Origin: Burhinus oedicnemus
Taxonomy: Eukaryota; Chordata; Aves; Charadriiformes; Burhinidae
Assembly (NCBI GenBank): GCA_008921705.1
Contig: VFFE01009068.1
Span: forward strand, 2,691,071 to 2,755,070
Direction: 5' to 3'
DNA length: 64,000 nt
This document shows positions 10,821-24,935 of this stretch, one piece after another; within the stretch, counting starts at the first letter, position 1; every line of letters starts with the position of its first letter. Below the pieces are notes generated by a model that saw nothing but the letters and a program-made list of their open reading frames with translations, had not been told where the DNA came from and ran no database searches. The position numbers were made by a program, and so were the translations under genes.

Positions 10821-13800
10821 GATATAATGTAAAATGAATACTTGCTCTAAAGTCACTAGAGTTGATAAAACTTATTTAAGGAATTGTCCCAGCAAATGTG
10901 TCTTTGACCTCAGCGTGAATAGCTTTTAATGATGAGATATAAACGTGTCTAGATACCTACGCACATGACCTTTTATATTTTCTTTCATTTACAAGACAGT
11001 AGCGATTCAACCTGAAGTAGCAGAAAATGCCAGTGCATTCTATCAGACAGATACTGCCAGTATCTGTTCTTATGGAAACTAGTAATGTTCTGGAATAACC
11101 TCACTGAAGTCACTTGACATAGTTGGTATGTTTGAGACATCATATACTGTATTTACTGGAGAGTAGAGTTTACATGCTGCATGTAGTTTCAAGGTGCACT
11201 TTCAAACTGCAACTGCTAATGTGACCTAGGTGGTCTTCATAGAGAAAGTCTTGGAAGAAGTTACACTTTAAAACATAACAGAGTAAAACAATGAGAGAGC
11301 AATCCTTTGGTTTTGGAACAAATGATTTAAAAAAATATCATCTTTCTTACATGAGGTAGTCAGATTAAATGTTCTGTCTACTCTATTTTACCCCATTAGT
11401 TTTAGGTGAACATCAAGCTTTTATTGCAAAGAAAAATGTAAAATAAGTTACACACATTGATCATAAGATGTTTGATTCTGAGACAAGCTCTAATTTGGCA
11501 CAATTTTTACCCACAAATGTGGTAGTGTTATTTATGTACGCATATATGTCACAGGAAGTTGTACAGGGCAGGGGGTTAGATAAAGAGTTAGTCTAGCCTG
11601 GTTTACATGCGACTGAGGCTTTACTGTTGTTCTAGCTTGTAGGAAAGAACAGCAGCAAAGGAAATATTATCTCCCTTTATGATCAGAGGAGCACAGGTTT
11701 GCTCCTTTCAGACCCTGAGAGAGCTTAAAAAAAGATGAACTAGTCTTACAGACACTCTATAGCCAGTCATATGCATGATTATGGATTAGGCATTTAAAAA
11801 ACTTGTTCTTATCATGGGCAAATGTCAAGTTATCTTAAAAAAAATCATTGTTACTCACCTTAATCATGTTTCTTGCATTAGCACAGGACAGGATAGGAAA
11901 TGAACAAAAAAAAAGTATTATTTCTAGTGTTAATTGCCTGAATACTTCTGCTATTTTAAACGTATCTGCAGACCCAATAAATGAGCATCAGTTCTCAGAC
12001 ATAATCGTTATTCTAACATCACAGAACAGCTTCCACTCTCCTTTAATTCCATGCAGTCAAGGGAGTTAAACAAAAGAAAGGGGAAGTATTTCCTTTACTT
12101 ACTGATAGACTGGAATATTTTCTTTCAAAATCATTCATAATGATCCCCTAGTACAGATCTACAGTCTGATCATCTGACGTTCAGTCACTGTTTGCCTTTA
12201 CTGGGTGACAGTGAACACCATTTCTCAGCTGCTGTTTCCCTGCATTCACGAGTCCATTTTGACCCCAAAAGCATTAACCCAGCCAGCTTGCATTTCTTCC
12301 CATACTGTCATGTAAGATGTACTCTATACAAAATAAGGAACATCGACCTTGAAAGGAAAGGGGCGGGGGGGAGGGAATAATAAATCCCGCAACCAAACCC
12401 ATTCAACAGCCCAGACCAAGATCTAAGCTCTGTCAAAATGATTTCTTATTCCATTTTACTGAAGCAGTACCATGCTTTATCACTTCTGAGTTCATGTCTT
12501 ACAGCTGAGGCAGCCCACTTGAATTGGTAAGTTGTTTAGTTAAAGTATACACGTGCTATTCACATTGTCAGTACAATTTAAAAGGAAAGAACCTTTTACA
12601 GGTGAAATACAGCCGCAACTGCGACAGGAAGCTGAAATCCAAAACTCTAAAGCATGTATAACTAATTGCTGTGTGTCTCACTATGCTCCTTCTCTTCCCC
12701 ATTTACAGAAACACTATAGTCAGACTCATGACACTGGTAGAGGTGGCAGCTTTAGATCTTCCAGGAGCTTCTGTTGAGGTCTCACAAACATAAGCAAAAT
12801 CGGTCAGGTAATCTTAGCTAAACTTAATGTACTACTACTGGCTGTACCATTACATCACTGCACACACATTTATACACCAACTGCAATATAATGTGGAAAA
12901 ATGCTGAATTTGCCTTGTGAGTATGAAATGTGCAGATGTTGAAACACCTAAATAAATTGTGACTATAAAAAAGCGCTTTCAAAGTCACCAAAGTCCCCGG
13001 TTCACAACCATTAAAGTTTACACTTCATTACACCTGCTTAGAAGTAGTTGTGTTTATTTATAGATATTTTTATAGAGGTGGGCTGAGTTGCTTAGCTTCT
13101 TCAGTCCAGTCAGGGTGCTGCTTTAATAGGATAGATCAAGTATTGCCATACAGGCATACACTTACTTTTTTAAAGCAAAAAGCTCTACATTAAACTGTAA
13201 AGCATACCTAAAAAGGACTATTTGCTCAAACAGCAAGGAAATCAAAGGCTTTCTTCTTGTAATTTAAAAATAAGGAAATCTGGATCTGGAATGCTAGAAG
13301 TGCCTCGTAACTGTGTTTATTTCTTTTTAATTTAATTGAAAAATCTTGTGAAGGCAATGTTGAAACTTGAGCTCATTTTCTATTACACTGCAGTACAGTG
13401 CAAAACTCCATGCATTTCATGTAAATTAACAACATTATCAGACTACAATGAATCTAAACACTCCTCTATCTGTACTTTGTGAAAAGTGAATAAATAAAAA
13501 CTCGAAAGTAATGCAAATGAAGTCACTGAGAAAAGATCCATAAAGTTCAGAACTAGGTCAAAAGTGAATGCATTACCGTTCAATATAATTCCATCTTACG
13601 TTTTAAGGTTCACCTTCTTTTGTTCTTTCTGCCAATTGATTATCTTTCAGTAAAGTTTACACGTTACCATTAAATGTTAATAATGCATAAATATTAAATA
13701 GACCATTGTAAAGTTAGCAACACTATTAATATCCTCAATCTCTGTAGGCGATACTAGAAATTACTAAGATCAGTATCAGTAGTCAGAATCATAAAAATCC

Positions 13801-16800
13801 TGTCTTTCTGGAATTGATAGCAATAAACAATGGACAAGGTACAACTGATATTTAATACAGCCATCTCTCCCCACAGAACTGTAGAGAACAGGGAAACTGG
13901 TGTTAGGAAAGAAAAGCCAACACTTTAAATAAGACATTCCTCTTAATAGTTCACTATTTTCTGTCCTTTTGTCTGTATATATACCATCTGTATATATTTA
14001 TAAGATGCTGTAACCACCTTAAGAAATTGCATATTCTGAACACCTTAGTAATATTTTGTTCTCTAGTTTGCTCAAGAAAAAAAAAAACTAAGTCAACCCT
14101 CTGCAGCACTGACAGGCAGAAATGTCACTGCCAGATTCCCCACTGCAGATCCCTGTCAGGCAGGGCATTGTTTAAAAAAGCAGGCAAAGACTTAAATGTG
14201 CACAGTTGCTCTAGATTTCAGTCCCACTAGGTGACAACAGCTAGCTAAAGTATACATGTGCAATAAGCTTTACACTCCCCCAAGTGTGCTAAATCATTGT
14301 GTTGGCTCAAATTTGTTTTTTTAAGAGCTTTGTTGACTTCACAGCTGGTGCGTTGACACTTTCAATCACTCCACCACTTGGCAACAGATGCCTCTTACTT
14401 ATGCACAGATGCTGAGTATCCACCCAACCCTAACATTAGCCTTGTATTTTGAACTAATTGGGGCAACACAGTTGTAATTAAGATTTGAATAATTAGAAAA
14501 CTAACATGATTACTTTCACAATTAGTCCTTATATTGTAGCATTACATTCTCTTTTGGACTACCCTGCACAGCTCTCATTTCTTTGGGTCCTGTAAATGCA
14601 TCAGCCTTCTAAACGGTGGCATAAAAACATGTTTTGCAGATAATATTAATGACATTTTAAAGGGCTGATTTCACTCTGATTATAAAGAGTTACAATGTAT
14701 GACTGGACTGATATTTCCTTTCATTCCATTTGCCCATTATGTTGATCACTTCATAACAACCACAGAGGAAGAAAACCCGTGCACAAGAATGAACAAGGAT
14801 TTTTAAAAACAGTATGTGAATATACGTGGATCCAGTGTAATATAAAAGATCATTAAGATGAGCTGGTCTGATACATCCTGTTTTATTCCCTTGACTTGGC
14901 ATCTGTTTTAAAATGATAGGTGCTGGGGAGTGACTGTTAAGCAAAGGAATATAACTGAGGGGAAAGGAAAAGTCTCTTTTAAGTGGGGAGTCTGTCCTGG
15001 GGAAATAGAAACTGTAGTACTTGCAAAGAATAGGAGACCGTCTGATTTCAGAGCTGACATATTTAAGAGAAGAAATAGTAGGAAATAAACATTTAAAAAT
15101 TGAATGTCATTAGGAAATGTCCACTCAAAGCATGAGGAATGTATCGCTTTCATCATCCAAAGTATGTAAGGACTGGATGAATATGTAAACAACTCATGCT
15201 TTGAGTATTAAACTGATTTTAAACAATGCTCAAGATTTACCTGCCAGTAACATGTGTAATTAAGGTGTGCATGTATGTGCATGCTCACAGAAATGCCATT
15301 TTTTTCTCACATGCATTTTCTAACATATACACACAATAGGGACTCTCTTATCTGCCAGTAAAAATCACCACTAGTTAAATTTTCATTCTTTGGCATTAGA
15401 GAGACTGAGAACAATAGAGAAGTAATATTATAGCTATACAGGAATATTAATAAGAATAATAATTTAGAAAATATATATTCTGTTTATAGAAAGTAAAAGT
15501 TAAATCTTTTTTTTTCTTTGGCATTCTAGATAATCTACCCAGTTCTTGGCACAGTGCCTGATATTTTTGAGTTAGAGAGATCACTCTTAGAAGTAAGAAT
15601 ATTATTTCATATGATATATTTAAGAAATAGACAGCTGTAATCTCAATTGTGTTAGGAAAAAAAAGGAAAAAATTAAATACATATTATCTGCAATTGTAAT
15701 AAAGTGCACCCAGTTATGGAGAGGAGGGGGAATTTGTTGCAGATAGACTCTCTTGAACTAAAGATTTATGTTTGTTAGTCTCCTCCAGGTGTTTAAACCG
15801 TATTATTTGCACAGATATCTAACCCTGCTTTAAAGGGCATTTCAGGAACATATTTATCAGGGAAAGCAAAGAAACGGGAACAGGGAAGGAGAAGTGGTTC
15901 ACAAACAGGTTCAAAATAGAATAGTAAGTGTTAAATGGCAGCAGCCAGTAGCAGCTCAGCCTCCCCTGAGACAGCAGCAGTTCAGTTCCCCCGAGGCAGG
16001 AGAATGAGAAAAGGCTGTAATTACTGGCTGCCATTGTTAGTGAAAATAAATATACTGCTTCCATATTCAAGAAGAAATTTAGCCTCAATCCCCCTTGCCC
16101 CACCAATTCCTCAATCCAAACTACAAATGTTTCATTTTATGGCTAGGATAATCCCCGGGGTTAGTATCTGACATCAGGGCAATTTGTGATCACAAGACAA
16201 TCTCTTGTAAAAGTTTATGTTAGGTGTTGTCAAGACAGTGACTCATTATTTCTTTAGGCACAGAAAAGGAAATATGATGATAAGACGCTGCGGAGGGAAA
16301 CATGACTCCCAGAAAGCAGTAATACTAGCCCACTACCTTTGGTCTGCTAAGTGGTAAAAAAATGAAAGAAGGAAACCATCTCTTGACCTTTATGTTGGGC
16401 AGCTGAAGCACTTGCCAAATGTTGGGAAGAGAAGCCTCTCTGTGGGCAACATGAGGGGAAAAGGAGAAAAACTAAGTTAAATATTAAATGGCAAAGGAAT
16501 ATTGGCAGAGAAAAAAACCACTTCAGTCCTGATAAACTTCAATTTGTCTGAGACAAAAAGCTCAACAAGTGCTGATGGCATCACATCCTCACCTAGTCTC
16601 AAATGGTCAGAGCTGCTGTACTATTCAGCACATGGAACTTCTTTGGCTTAATGAACCCTCAAAGAAGGAACTTGTCCATTACTCAACATCCTGGCCACTG
16701 AATGACACTTCAACCCCAGACATAACAGTAGAGTAGAAATCAAGGTGTAACAGCTCTGAGACTTTGGCTTTGTTTAGACAATCCGCAACATTTCAAAGAT

Positions 16801-17300
16801 CCCGTAAGTGCTTATCAAACCTACTTGGTCAGTTAGACTTTCTAATTCTATCAATCATATCCAGTGTACCTCACAACCATACTCTGATCAGCTCCTGTTG
16901 AAGTCAGAGAAGGTTAAATCGATTCTTCATCCAGGTTTGACTGATCTCAATCCTTTTTTGCCCTTTCTGCAAAATAATTTTGCCAGTTACTTCTGTTACT
17001 GGAGGTTTTTTTAGCTGTGAGGCAATATACTGAGCAGACTCCACAACTTTTTCCCATTGTGCAGTTGGTAAACATGAAATCTATTTTAATGAAATTAAAG
17101 CTAAGTTATAGCTTTACTGCAGCAGGGCTGCTTTCATAATACCTTCCATAAAACATAGTGTATTGCTCAAAGAAGGATGAATAAAATTACCCGATTATAA
17201 ATCTCTTGTCAATGGTTATCAAATAACATTTGGTTTCACAGGGACCTTGAGAATTTTCACAATTTTAGAATATCAAATTCCAACATAAATGTTACTATAT
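10821..17300. other. Gene-free AT-rich stretch
   Basis: I find no gene, CR1 or LTR in these 6.5 kb. Open frames do not exceed 95 codons and none carries a recognisable domain. A short G-rich run (GGGGCGGGGGGGAGGG, around 12360-12375) is the only compositional spike. Confidence 0.5.
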
Positions 17301-17320
17301 TCTCATATAGAATTATGAGA
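17301..17320. repeat. Small inverted repeat
   Basis: Seven-base arms (TCTCATA and TATGAGA) flank six bases. It sits eight bases before the larger palindrome at 17329 and would be unremarkable alone. Confidence 0.7.
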
Positions 17321-17328
17321 TTCAACAT

Positions 17329-17356
17329 CTAAGTAATCATTCAAATGATTACTTAG
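17329..17356. repeat. Perfect 28-bp palindrome
   Basis: The arms 17329-17341 and 17344-17356 are exact 13-base reverse complements (CTAAGTAATCATT) around the two bases CA. The arms contain TAAT and ATGATTAC-type homeodomain-like cores in mirror orientation. It could be a cruciform-prone site, a dimer binding site or chance in AT-rich DNA. Confidence 0.9.
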
Positions 17357-20300
17357 AATTAGTTTCCCTTCCTGTGGCTGTGTTTTGCTCCAGTATCTCA
17401 GCTATACATTTTTGCATAATAAAGAAAATAAGTAGTAATGTTTTCATATGTATTCTTAATTATTTTCAGAATAAAAATAAAGATTTAGCAGTGTTTTAAA
17501 TGTAATTACTGGGCAAAAAGCCTTAATATTGGAAAAGTCAAATGCCTCATTAGATATTTGCAAAGAAACTGAAAACTAGAACAATAATTTTTATTACTAA
17601 TACTTTCCTTTTTGACAAAAGATATTTCTCTATTTCCTTATATTGTGTTTTGCCTTATATCCTACTCACAACATTTATCTTGGCGTTATGGTGCTCTCTG
17701 CCTTTTCAAATGTTTGCCTTCGGGGTACTGATGCTACTAAAGAACACTATATTTGGTAGATCTGCATTAAAAATCACTTATTTTTCCTGACAGGCTATTT
17801 AAACCACCATATTTATGCCTTATGAATTGCACTTTAAAAATATATATCTATATATCCCATGAAACCTAGACCCATCTGACCCAAGTTTGTCTCTTTGCAA
17901 GAAGTGCAATTTCTATTTGGGGACATTATTGCTAAAGAGGTATGAAGGAAACATTTTCCAATACAAATACTAATGTTCACTTTTACTGGGGAGGGGACAA
18001 ATATCCTATCAGAAAATTTAGAAGAACGACTCCTAAAATGGCTAGTTTAACTATGGACATCAGTAATATCAGACTGTTATTCGTCAAAACTAGAATCTGA
18101 AAACAAGAAGGGCAGGAAAACCGTACAATACCAACAGATACAACCTTCAGCACTTGTATGTTTTATAGTTTTAGGTGGGAAAAGACCTCTAGTTCTGTTT
18201 CCTTGATTAATCATTTTTGCACAAGACATACAGACACAGTCAGAGGCAGAGTCAATGAATGAAGTACGCTCAGAAAGGATAAGAAGCTATTCCTCTACTA
18301 TGGTATCTGTCCAAGAAAACCCTAAAGAACAGCTGGTAGAAAGAGAAATTCCTGATGCACCTAAAAGTTGTATTAAAAAATTTTTAGGTAGATCAGTTTG
18401 TGTTTTGACTGGTACATCCTGCACTGATAGAAACAACTGGGTTAGGCTGCACGGTAACCAGGTCCACCTTATCAAATAAATAAGATTATATGGTTAGATT
18501 TATGAAATCTCGGCTCTTAGTTAAAATTACCATCTTTCACTAGGTATCTGAACAACATGAACCCAGTTCTTACCTAGACTAGGCAGAAGACATGCATATG
18601 TTTAGGACTGTTGTGAGAACTTCCATTCAAGAGAAAATTAAAACATAGCATCCTGCTATTTTTACCTGAACTAGTAACCCTAGGCATGTAATCACAGAAA
18701 GGGGTCTGTAGCCACCAAGCAATGAGAAATGAATGGTAATTCTGGATGTTCAGCATCTTCCTTCCAACCCCTCCACAGCACTGTAACAGCAACATTTAGA
18801 AAGATAGTTAAGTGTGTGAGTTTTCTATTTAAAATATTCATGCTCATTGATCACAAATAGGGCAAAAAATGTCATACAGTTATTACAGAAAAAGTGAGTT
18901 GATTAAAAAAGAGTGACCTTTAAAAAACATTTGCAAAAAATGCCCGTTGTTTGTTGGAAGATAATGCCCCAGCGAATTCCACAAAGGCTCAAAAAAAAAA
19001 AAAAATCAAACCAAATAAACAAACAAATCCACCCAGTTTAAATAACAAGCTTAGGGAAAAATACTTCTACATGAAAAAAAAATTATTTTTCAACTTTACC
19101 TATTAAAAACATCCAGATGCTTGCCCTGATGTCTCTGTTCCATTCTGCCATACATAGTATCTCCTCTACACTCAGCCTAGGATTACTCACATTCTTGGCT
19201 GCTGGAAGTCAAATATGTCCTTGACTGACACATTTTGGCTCTCAGGGTGAGAAAGAGTGATGGGTAATTGCTATGTGCTACATCTGATGGGTAATTCAGT
19301 GTGGGATTGAAGTCCACTGATGGACCTGAATTTAGTTGCTTACATGTTCTGTGCACCAGATAAGGGACAATTCCGTTCCAAATAATAATAAAGGAAGGGA
19401 GGCAGGGAAGGAGATGAGGACATACGAGGACAAATGCAGAATAACGTAATGGTGCCTGGAAATTTCAATCAATTTATATTCAGTGAGGACCAAAAAATGG
19501 GATAGAGGTCTTTACATTCAATCACAAAACCATCAGAGATAAGTGATACTCTTCAGAAAGTATTTTAATTAGCAAGTTCATTTGAGTGTTTTTCTTATCA
19601 ACACCTACTTTCTCAACATCACCTCTTAATTTCTGTATTTATTCTGACATATGCACTCTTTCAAGCAGGATCCAGGTATATCATGTTTTATCTCTTTATT
19701 TATTTTGACATATGTGCTCCTTCAAGTAGCAGTTCAGAGGCAGAAGGGCCAAATTACCAAAAGATCTGTTTCATAGAAAACTTGTCTGACTCCCACTGTA
19801 TAGGTGAGCAGATTAAAAAAAAAACTATTTAAAGATGAGAATATGAAACACAGCAGTATCCTGAGAAAATTGCTCATCACACAGTGATAGAAAAAAGAGG
19901 AACTTTATTGAAAGGCACAGGGTTTTGGTTTTTTTTTTTCCCTTTTTCTTCTACCAGTGTAAATCCAGACTTCTGTAACATCTGTTTAGAGTTCCAGGGA
20001 GGTAGATCTAGTATTTTACCCAGGAAAGGGATAAGAAGTGTAACTTGTGACAGGGAATGCAAAGAATTTATATTCCATTTTATCAAGAGATACAGTTAAA
20101 TATTTAAAATTAGGATAAACAAGTACCAAGATTATTGTTAATATTTTAGGGATAAATGAAAAGACTGTTAACAAGCAAAGATACAAGTTTCCTAAATGGA
20201 AATGAAATGGCTTTTCATTTTGTTGTATAATTAATACTCCATTTTCATGATTGAAATATTACTTGAGCTTGAAGAGTTTTTACAGAAAGCTTGTTGCAAC

Positions 20301-22919
20301 TATATTTGAGTGAATTCAGATTCGGCAGAATGGCTTCATCATGAAATCTCTGGCGAAAGTATTGAGTAAAAGTCTGCTCAGACTGCTCAAGCCAATGGAA
20401 ATCTAGTCAAGAAATACTAAGTTTTAGCTTTTCTTCATGATACAAGTATTCTTAGAAAACTGTCACTAAATTGTATTATCTGGTATATTTGTTCCATTTA
20501 ACAATATTGGGTTTATTTGCAGTAGTTGCTTAAATAGGAAAAATGAACCATGGGATGGATTTTTTTTTTCTTTTAGATTATATTGGACTAAATATAAAAC
20601 AGATATATGAAAGTGTGTAACATGCACACACAGAGTCAGTATGTCCGAGGACAGAATGCCAAGAGTAAATATACTTTGTGATCTTTATACAGGCTTTTAA
20701 GAGAGTTGCTTTAACTGCCATCTCAAATCCATATATAGAAACACTGTAATATATATATATAAAGTGTCCAAGGAGACTGAAGAACATAAGGGAGCATAAG
20801 GGAACTCAGAACCTAGGTCACCAGTTCGTACAAGCCCTGTGGGTAGTGGCTGAACTGCATAAACAACCCAAAAATCTTTGTGAAATTAGTAAATGGACAC
20901 AGACAACTGTTTAGCAAACGTGTGTCTGCATTTAAAATTACATTTAGCACTTGCTGGCAGCCTTCAGAGAACAGCAGCTAAGAATCTACCTAATGCTTAT
21001 AGACTCTAAATGACCTAGGTCAAACAGCTGGATTTTGGGATCAGTGCTGGAGCACATTGTTGATCAAGAAAGGTCAAAAGTCTTGTCTGGTTTCTGGAAA
21101 AGGAGTGGGTTTGCATCCTATTACCTTCACCAGAAAAAAAAAAGAATTTCAAATGTTTTTCTAACCAAGTCAGCCACAACTGTATTTTGTAAGTATATTT
21201 GGTGTGCTGGACATAGTATTAATGCGGTCAGTGAGTAAATGCATGCATAAAAACAATAATAAATCCGATCTAAATTTGGAAACAAAAACTCCTCATCCAA
21301 CTCATTTAACTGAGTATTTATCACTTGCTTTGGAGACTGTTCTGAAATATACTGGACTCTGGAAGTTGAAGGACAACATAATTCTGGTACCTAAAAATAC
21401 AACTTTCAAACTTAAGTGAGAGCACTTTATTGTGAGTTGGATGCTTAGATACTTTCTTATTTTGAATCTCAGTCCTAAACTTTCTTAAAAATGTCTCGAT
21501 AAAGGTTTCTAGTCTGAGCTGTGATTACAGGTCTGGGCCATTCAGCCCAACACCACAGAGATGGACTTCAGCACCCACAGAGCTCAAATCACACTCTGCT
21601 GGGACACAGGACTGTAAACATAGCTTACGTTATACATATGTCAACCAATGCAGTCATTGCCTTAAAAAATATTGACAGCTGCAGCAGAGAGATGGCCCTC
21701 CAGCCCCAGAACTGTCTGGTGTACATCAACAAGTCTGATCTTTACAGGAAGACTCTCTTCTCAAAACTGAAGTGATACATTTGACAGAAATTGAACCACA
21801 GCTGCTCCTAAAGTAATCTGACCAAGTCTCATGGTGCAATATCTTAGCTCCCATCTGGTGGGGGGAAGAAGAAACCTCTTTAAATGATCTGTTGCAAAAT
21901 TAGCATTGTAAAACATATGTCTTTGACTTCTGCTAAATACTGAGTCCTGTAATAAATATGGCGATGTAGGTTTATATTTTACTTTGATATAGAAATTATC
22001 TACATGAAAGATTTTTTTTCACTCCTCAAACTACCAGGCTTGAAGGTTCAACAAAAAAGCATACTGAGGCTTCCTCCCTCTCAAAACACCACAGAAGGTT
22101 CAAAGCTTTGCCACAAAACTATTGCCTCAACAAGTATTCATCCAGTGACACATGCCAGACTCAATGCCTTCAATGAGTCACATCTCTGTAAAACAAGTGG
22201 ACCTTAGTGAAAGTTTCTATCAATACAAAGGAAGATAAGGTTTGAAACTCATTCTTCACTATGCTGCATCCATGACAAAAAGGAACAAAAAGAGAAGCCA
22301 GGAAGAAGTGGTAGCAAACACTACATTTGCCTCTAAATCAACTAATTATGAGTCTGAGAAGTCATTCAGAAAGTGCAACTTTTGCAGTGACTTGAAAATA
22401 ACAACCCCTGAAAATATGCTGAAAATTTACATATTTGCAAACATATATAAGTATATACACTGCAATGTATGTTTCTTTTTAGCTGTAAGGTATGTTTTTA
22501 CAAGAACAATGACAACCTGAGGTATCTGAGTTAAACCTCGCAGAGCTTTGTTTCCATGAACCAGTAAAGAGTACACGATTTCTGTAGTGTAGACACACAC
22601 ATAGACTCCAAATCTGGAAACAGAGCCATCTCCTACTGTGCTAGCTACTTACCGTACACTGAGATACAGCCCCTGACACAAAAAGTGTACAATCTAAACC
22701 AATTAAAAATACAGAAGAAGGAGATAAACAGATGGTAGAGTGTTGGAGCACATCTATCCCATTCATGTGTGTACTGGAGTGTTTTCAGAGGGGTTTTCTG
22801 TTTCAATTAAAAAGAAAAATTTACACAGGTGGACCAAGTGAGAAAAGCTATGTCCTCGCAGTATCAAAGGAAGGAGAAGAATGGATGGGAAAGTCATGAA
22901 GCATTACATTGCGGTAGGT
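17357..22919. other. Gene-free AT-rich stretch
   Basis: No gene or interspersed repeat is recognised. The 74-codon frame at 18255-18479 has a somewhat protein-like composition, but a stop lies directly before its ATG and I see no splice context. A TGACCTAGGTCA palindrome lies at 21011-21022 and an A run near 18990-19005. Confidence 0.5.
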
Positions 22920-22955
22920 GAAGAAAAGGAAAGGAAAAGAAAGAAAGAGGGAGAA
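22920..22955 (+). repeat. Pure purine tract
   Basis: There are 36 uninterrupted A/G bases, followed by more purine-rich DNA to about 23030. It is low-complexity and has triplex-forming potential. Confidence 0.85.
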
Positions 22956-24372
22956 TGCTAAGAGGAACAGAAGGGAAAGATACACAAAGCATTAGGAAGA
23001 AAAAGAAGAAATACGAAGAGGAAGGTGCTACACAGAGGTGCAAGAATAAGTGCCCAAGAAACAGACTATGAAAATAACAGAAGGAGCAGGGATAACAAGA
23101 GTCTGGTGGGGCACAATGGTCTTGCTAGGAAAGCTGATGTTAGTTCTCCAATGCATGTTAATAACATAGGACTTGAAAAGTCTCCCTTTCTGATAAAGCA
23201 AATTCCCATATATCTTTGAGAAAGGAAACGGGGGAAACTCATTAACCCCTGAAGCTTATTCTATCTCACTCTCACCCTGTCCTCTTGAAATGACATAATA
23301 TATCTCTTTACATTACATTATCTGGATTATTAACTATAGTTGTTAACAGTTGTTTTCTTTTTCATGTATCACTATCACTGTTTTAGCAGGACTGCTCCTT
23401 GCTGCTCTATGGTTGGTTTTATGTCCACTTTGAGAGAGCTCCCTTTGCTTTACTCCTTTCCAAACCTCACTTTAATAAATTTCCTTAAAAAGCTCCTAAA
23501 ACATTAAAGCATTAACATCAAATGCTAATTTTCAATAGAGTTAGGCCAGATAGCAATCGTACTCCTCTGTCAATAATAAAGAGATATAGCTTGCGGCAAA
23601 AAAAATTAACACTAGCCTCATTCAAAGAACTTGAAATATCTGAAATAAAGCTGAACTCTGCATACAGCTATACATTTAATACTATTTGATATGGCCTTAG
23701 AGTAAAAAAAAAAAAAGTCCAAGAAAGGGAAATAGGCTATACTGACGTGTCTTCCACTGCCTTCCTGTGTAACCTGTGTTCCTATGTTTACCAAGTCTGA
23801 GAAGCTTCAGTGAATCAGATGCCCCAAATTATTTGGTTAATGAGGAATGATATTTCCCATATTGCTGAGGTCATTTTTGGACTGTCACTATGTATGAAGA
23901 ACACCACAATCTACCAATGGAACAGATCAGAAAATAATTATAGCATTATTGTCTATTTTTATCAAACACAAGGAAAACCAGCATTTCTTTGTGTTTGGTG
24001 AACTGTCGTCTCATACCACCTCTGAGGCTAGCATACCTGAAAGTAAGTGCTCTTCACTTAGAAACAGAGAGAACATCTGATCTTGTAAAATAATAATAGA
24101 GATGTAAGTGCATTTGTAAGACTTGTTTAGAAACCCACAGACACACTGCCATGAAAGCGTGATTTATTTATTTTTTACTTACAGCAACAGCTTTGTGAGA
24201 CAAAAGGGGAACAGAGCCATCATGTCAAACAATGTTTGCAGTCAGTCCTTGTGAAAGACTGAAACAGAAGTTCCTGCTATTTGTATGTAACCCAGGTGTC
24301 TGCGACTGCATAGGAATTGTTTACACCAGAAATTTTTCCATGCAGCGCATTGTTACTGTCTTTCAATTTTTT
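22956..24372. other. Gene-free stretch
   Basis: Nothing is recognised after the purine-rich segment. Chance frames are at most 64 codons. Confidence 0.5.
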
Positions 24373-24432
24373 TTAATGAATACTCTGATGTGTATTAATG
24401 AATACTAATTATGCAGAGAAACCATTCATTAT
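24373..24432. promoter_or_regulatory. TAAT-rich motif cluster (possible homeodomain-type sites)
   Basis: An exact 12-base direct repeat, TTAATGAATACT, occurs at 24373-24384 and 24395-24406 (22-base period). It is followed at once by TAATTATGCA and then ATTCATTATTCATGA. Octamer and homeodomain factors recognise such cores. I see only the motif cluster, and any regulatory role is inferred. Confidence 0.25.
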
Positions 24433-24899
24433 TCATGAAAGAAAAAAAGTGAAGACAGGTATCATGGAAGCTGATTTGTGCATTCAAATATTTCTACCCT
24501 GGTCAAGACTTGCATCTCTGGGTGGAAGAAGCACAAAACTTAGTAAATGTCATATTAACGTAACATGAAAAAAGAATTGAGTTATATGCTACACCACAAT
24601 GAGGATCAGTGCCCGTAACTTCTTTCAAAACCAACTTCCTTTCCAAGAAAACAGTGGACATATTGAGTCACCATTGTAAAAAACATTACTTTCAGAAATC
24701 ATTTTCAAGAGGAGAATATATTGGTAGACGGTTAAAACTGTCAGCATTCTCAGTACATTCCCCCCAAACCTCAGGTCATTTTCCCATATGCTTATGTTTT
24801 TGTGAGAAAGAGAACTTGGTATTTCTTACTGAAGAAGCTAATGGAATAAGTAACAAACCTGCAGGTAACCAACATTCCCCTGAATTGTTCTTTTTTTTT
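24433..24899. other. Gene-free stretch leading to the assembly gap
   Basis: The open frame from 24609 runs through the N gap and cannot be trusted. No motif is recognised. Confidence 0.5.
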
Positions 24900-24935
24900 G
24901 GGGGGGGGGGGGGGGNNNNNNNNNNNNNNNNNNNN
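24900..24935. other. Poly-G run and 20-N assembly gap
   Basis: Nine T bases are followed by sixteen G bases (24900-24915) and then exactly twenty N (24916-24935). The true length and content are unknown. G homopolymers are a known cause of sequencing drop-out, so the gap is probably small and G-rich, but this is inference. Confidence 0.97.

Noticed and set aside
18255..18479. 74-codon frame with protein-like residues
   Set aside because: A stop codon immediately precedes the ATG, no splice context or homology is recognised, and the length is within chance expectation for this window.
21521..21775. 84-codon frame and its richer surroundings as a possible retrocopy
   Set aside because: No poly-A tail, duplication or recognisable protein.
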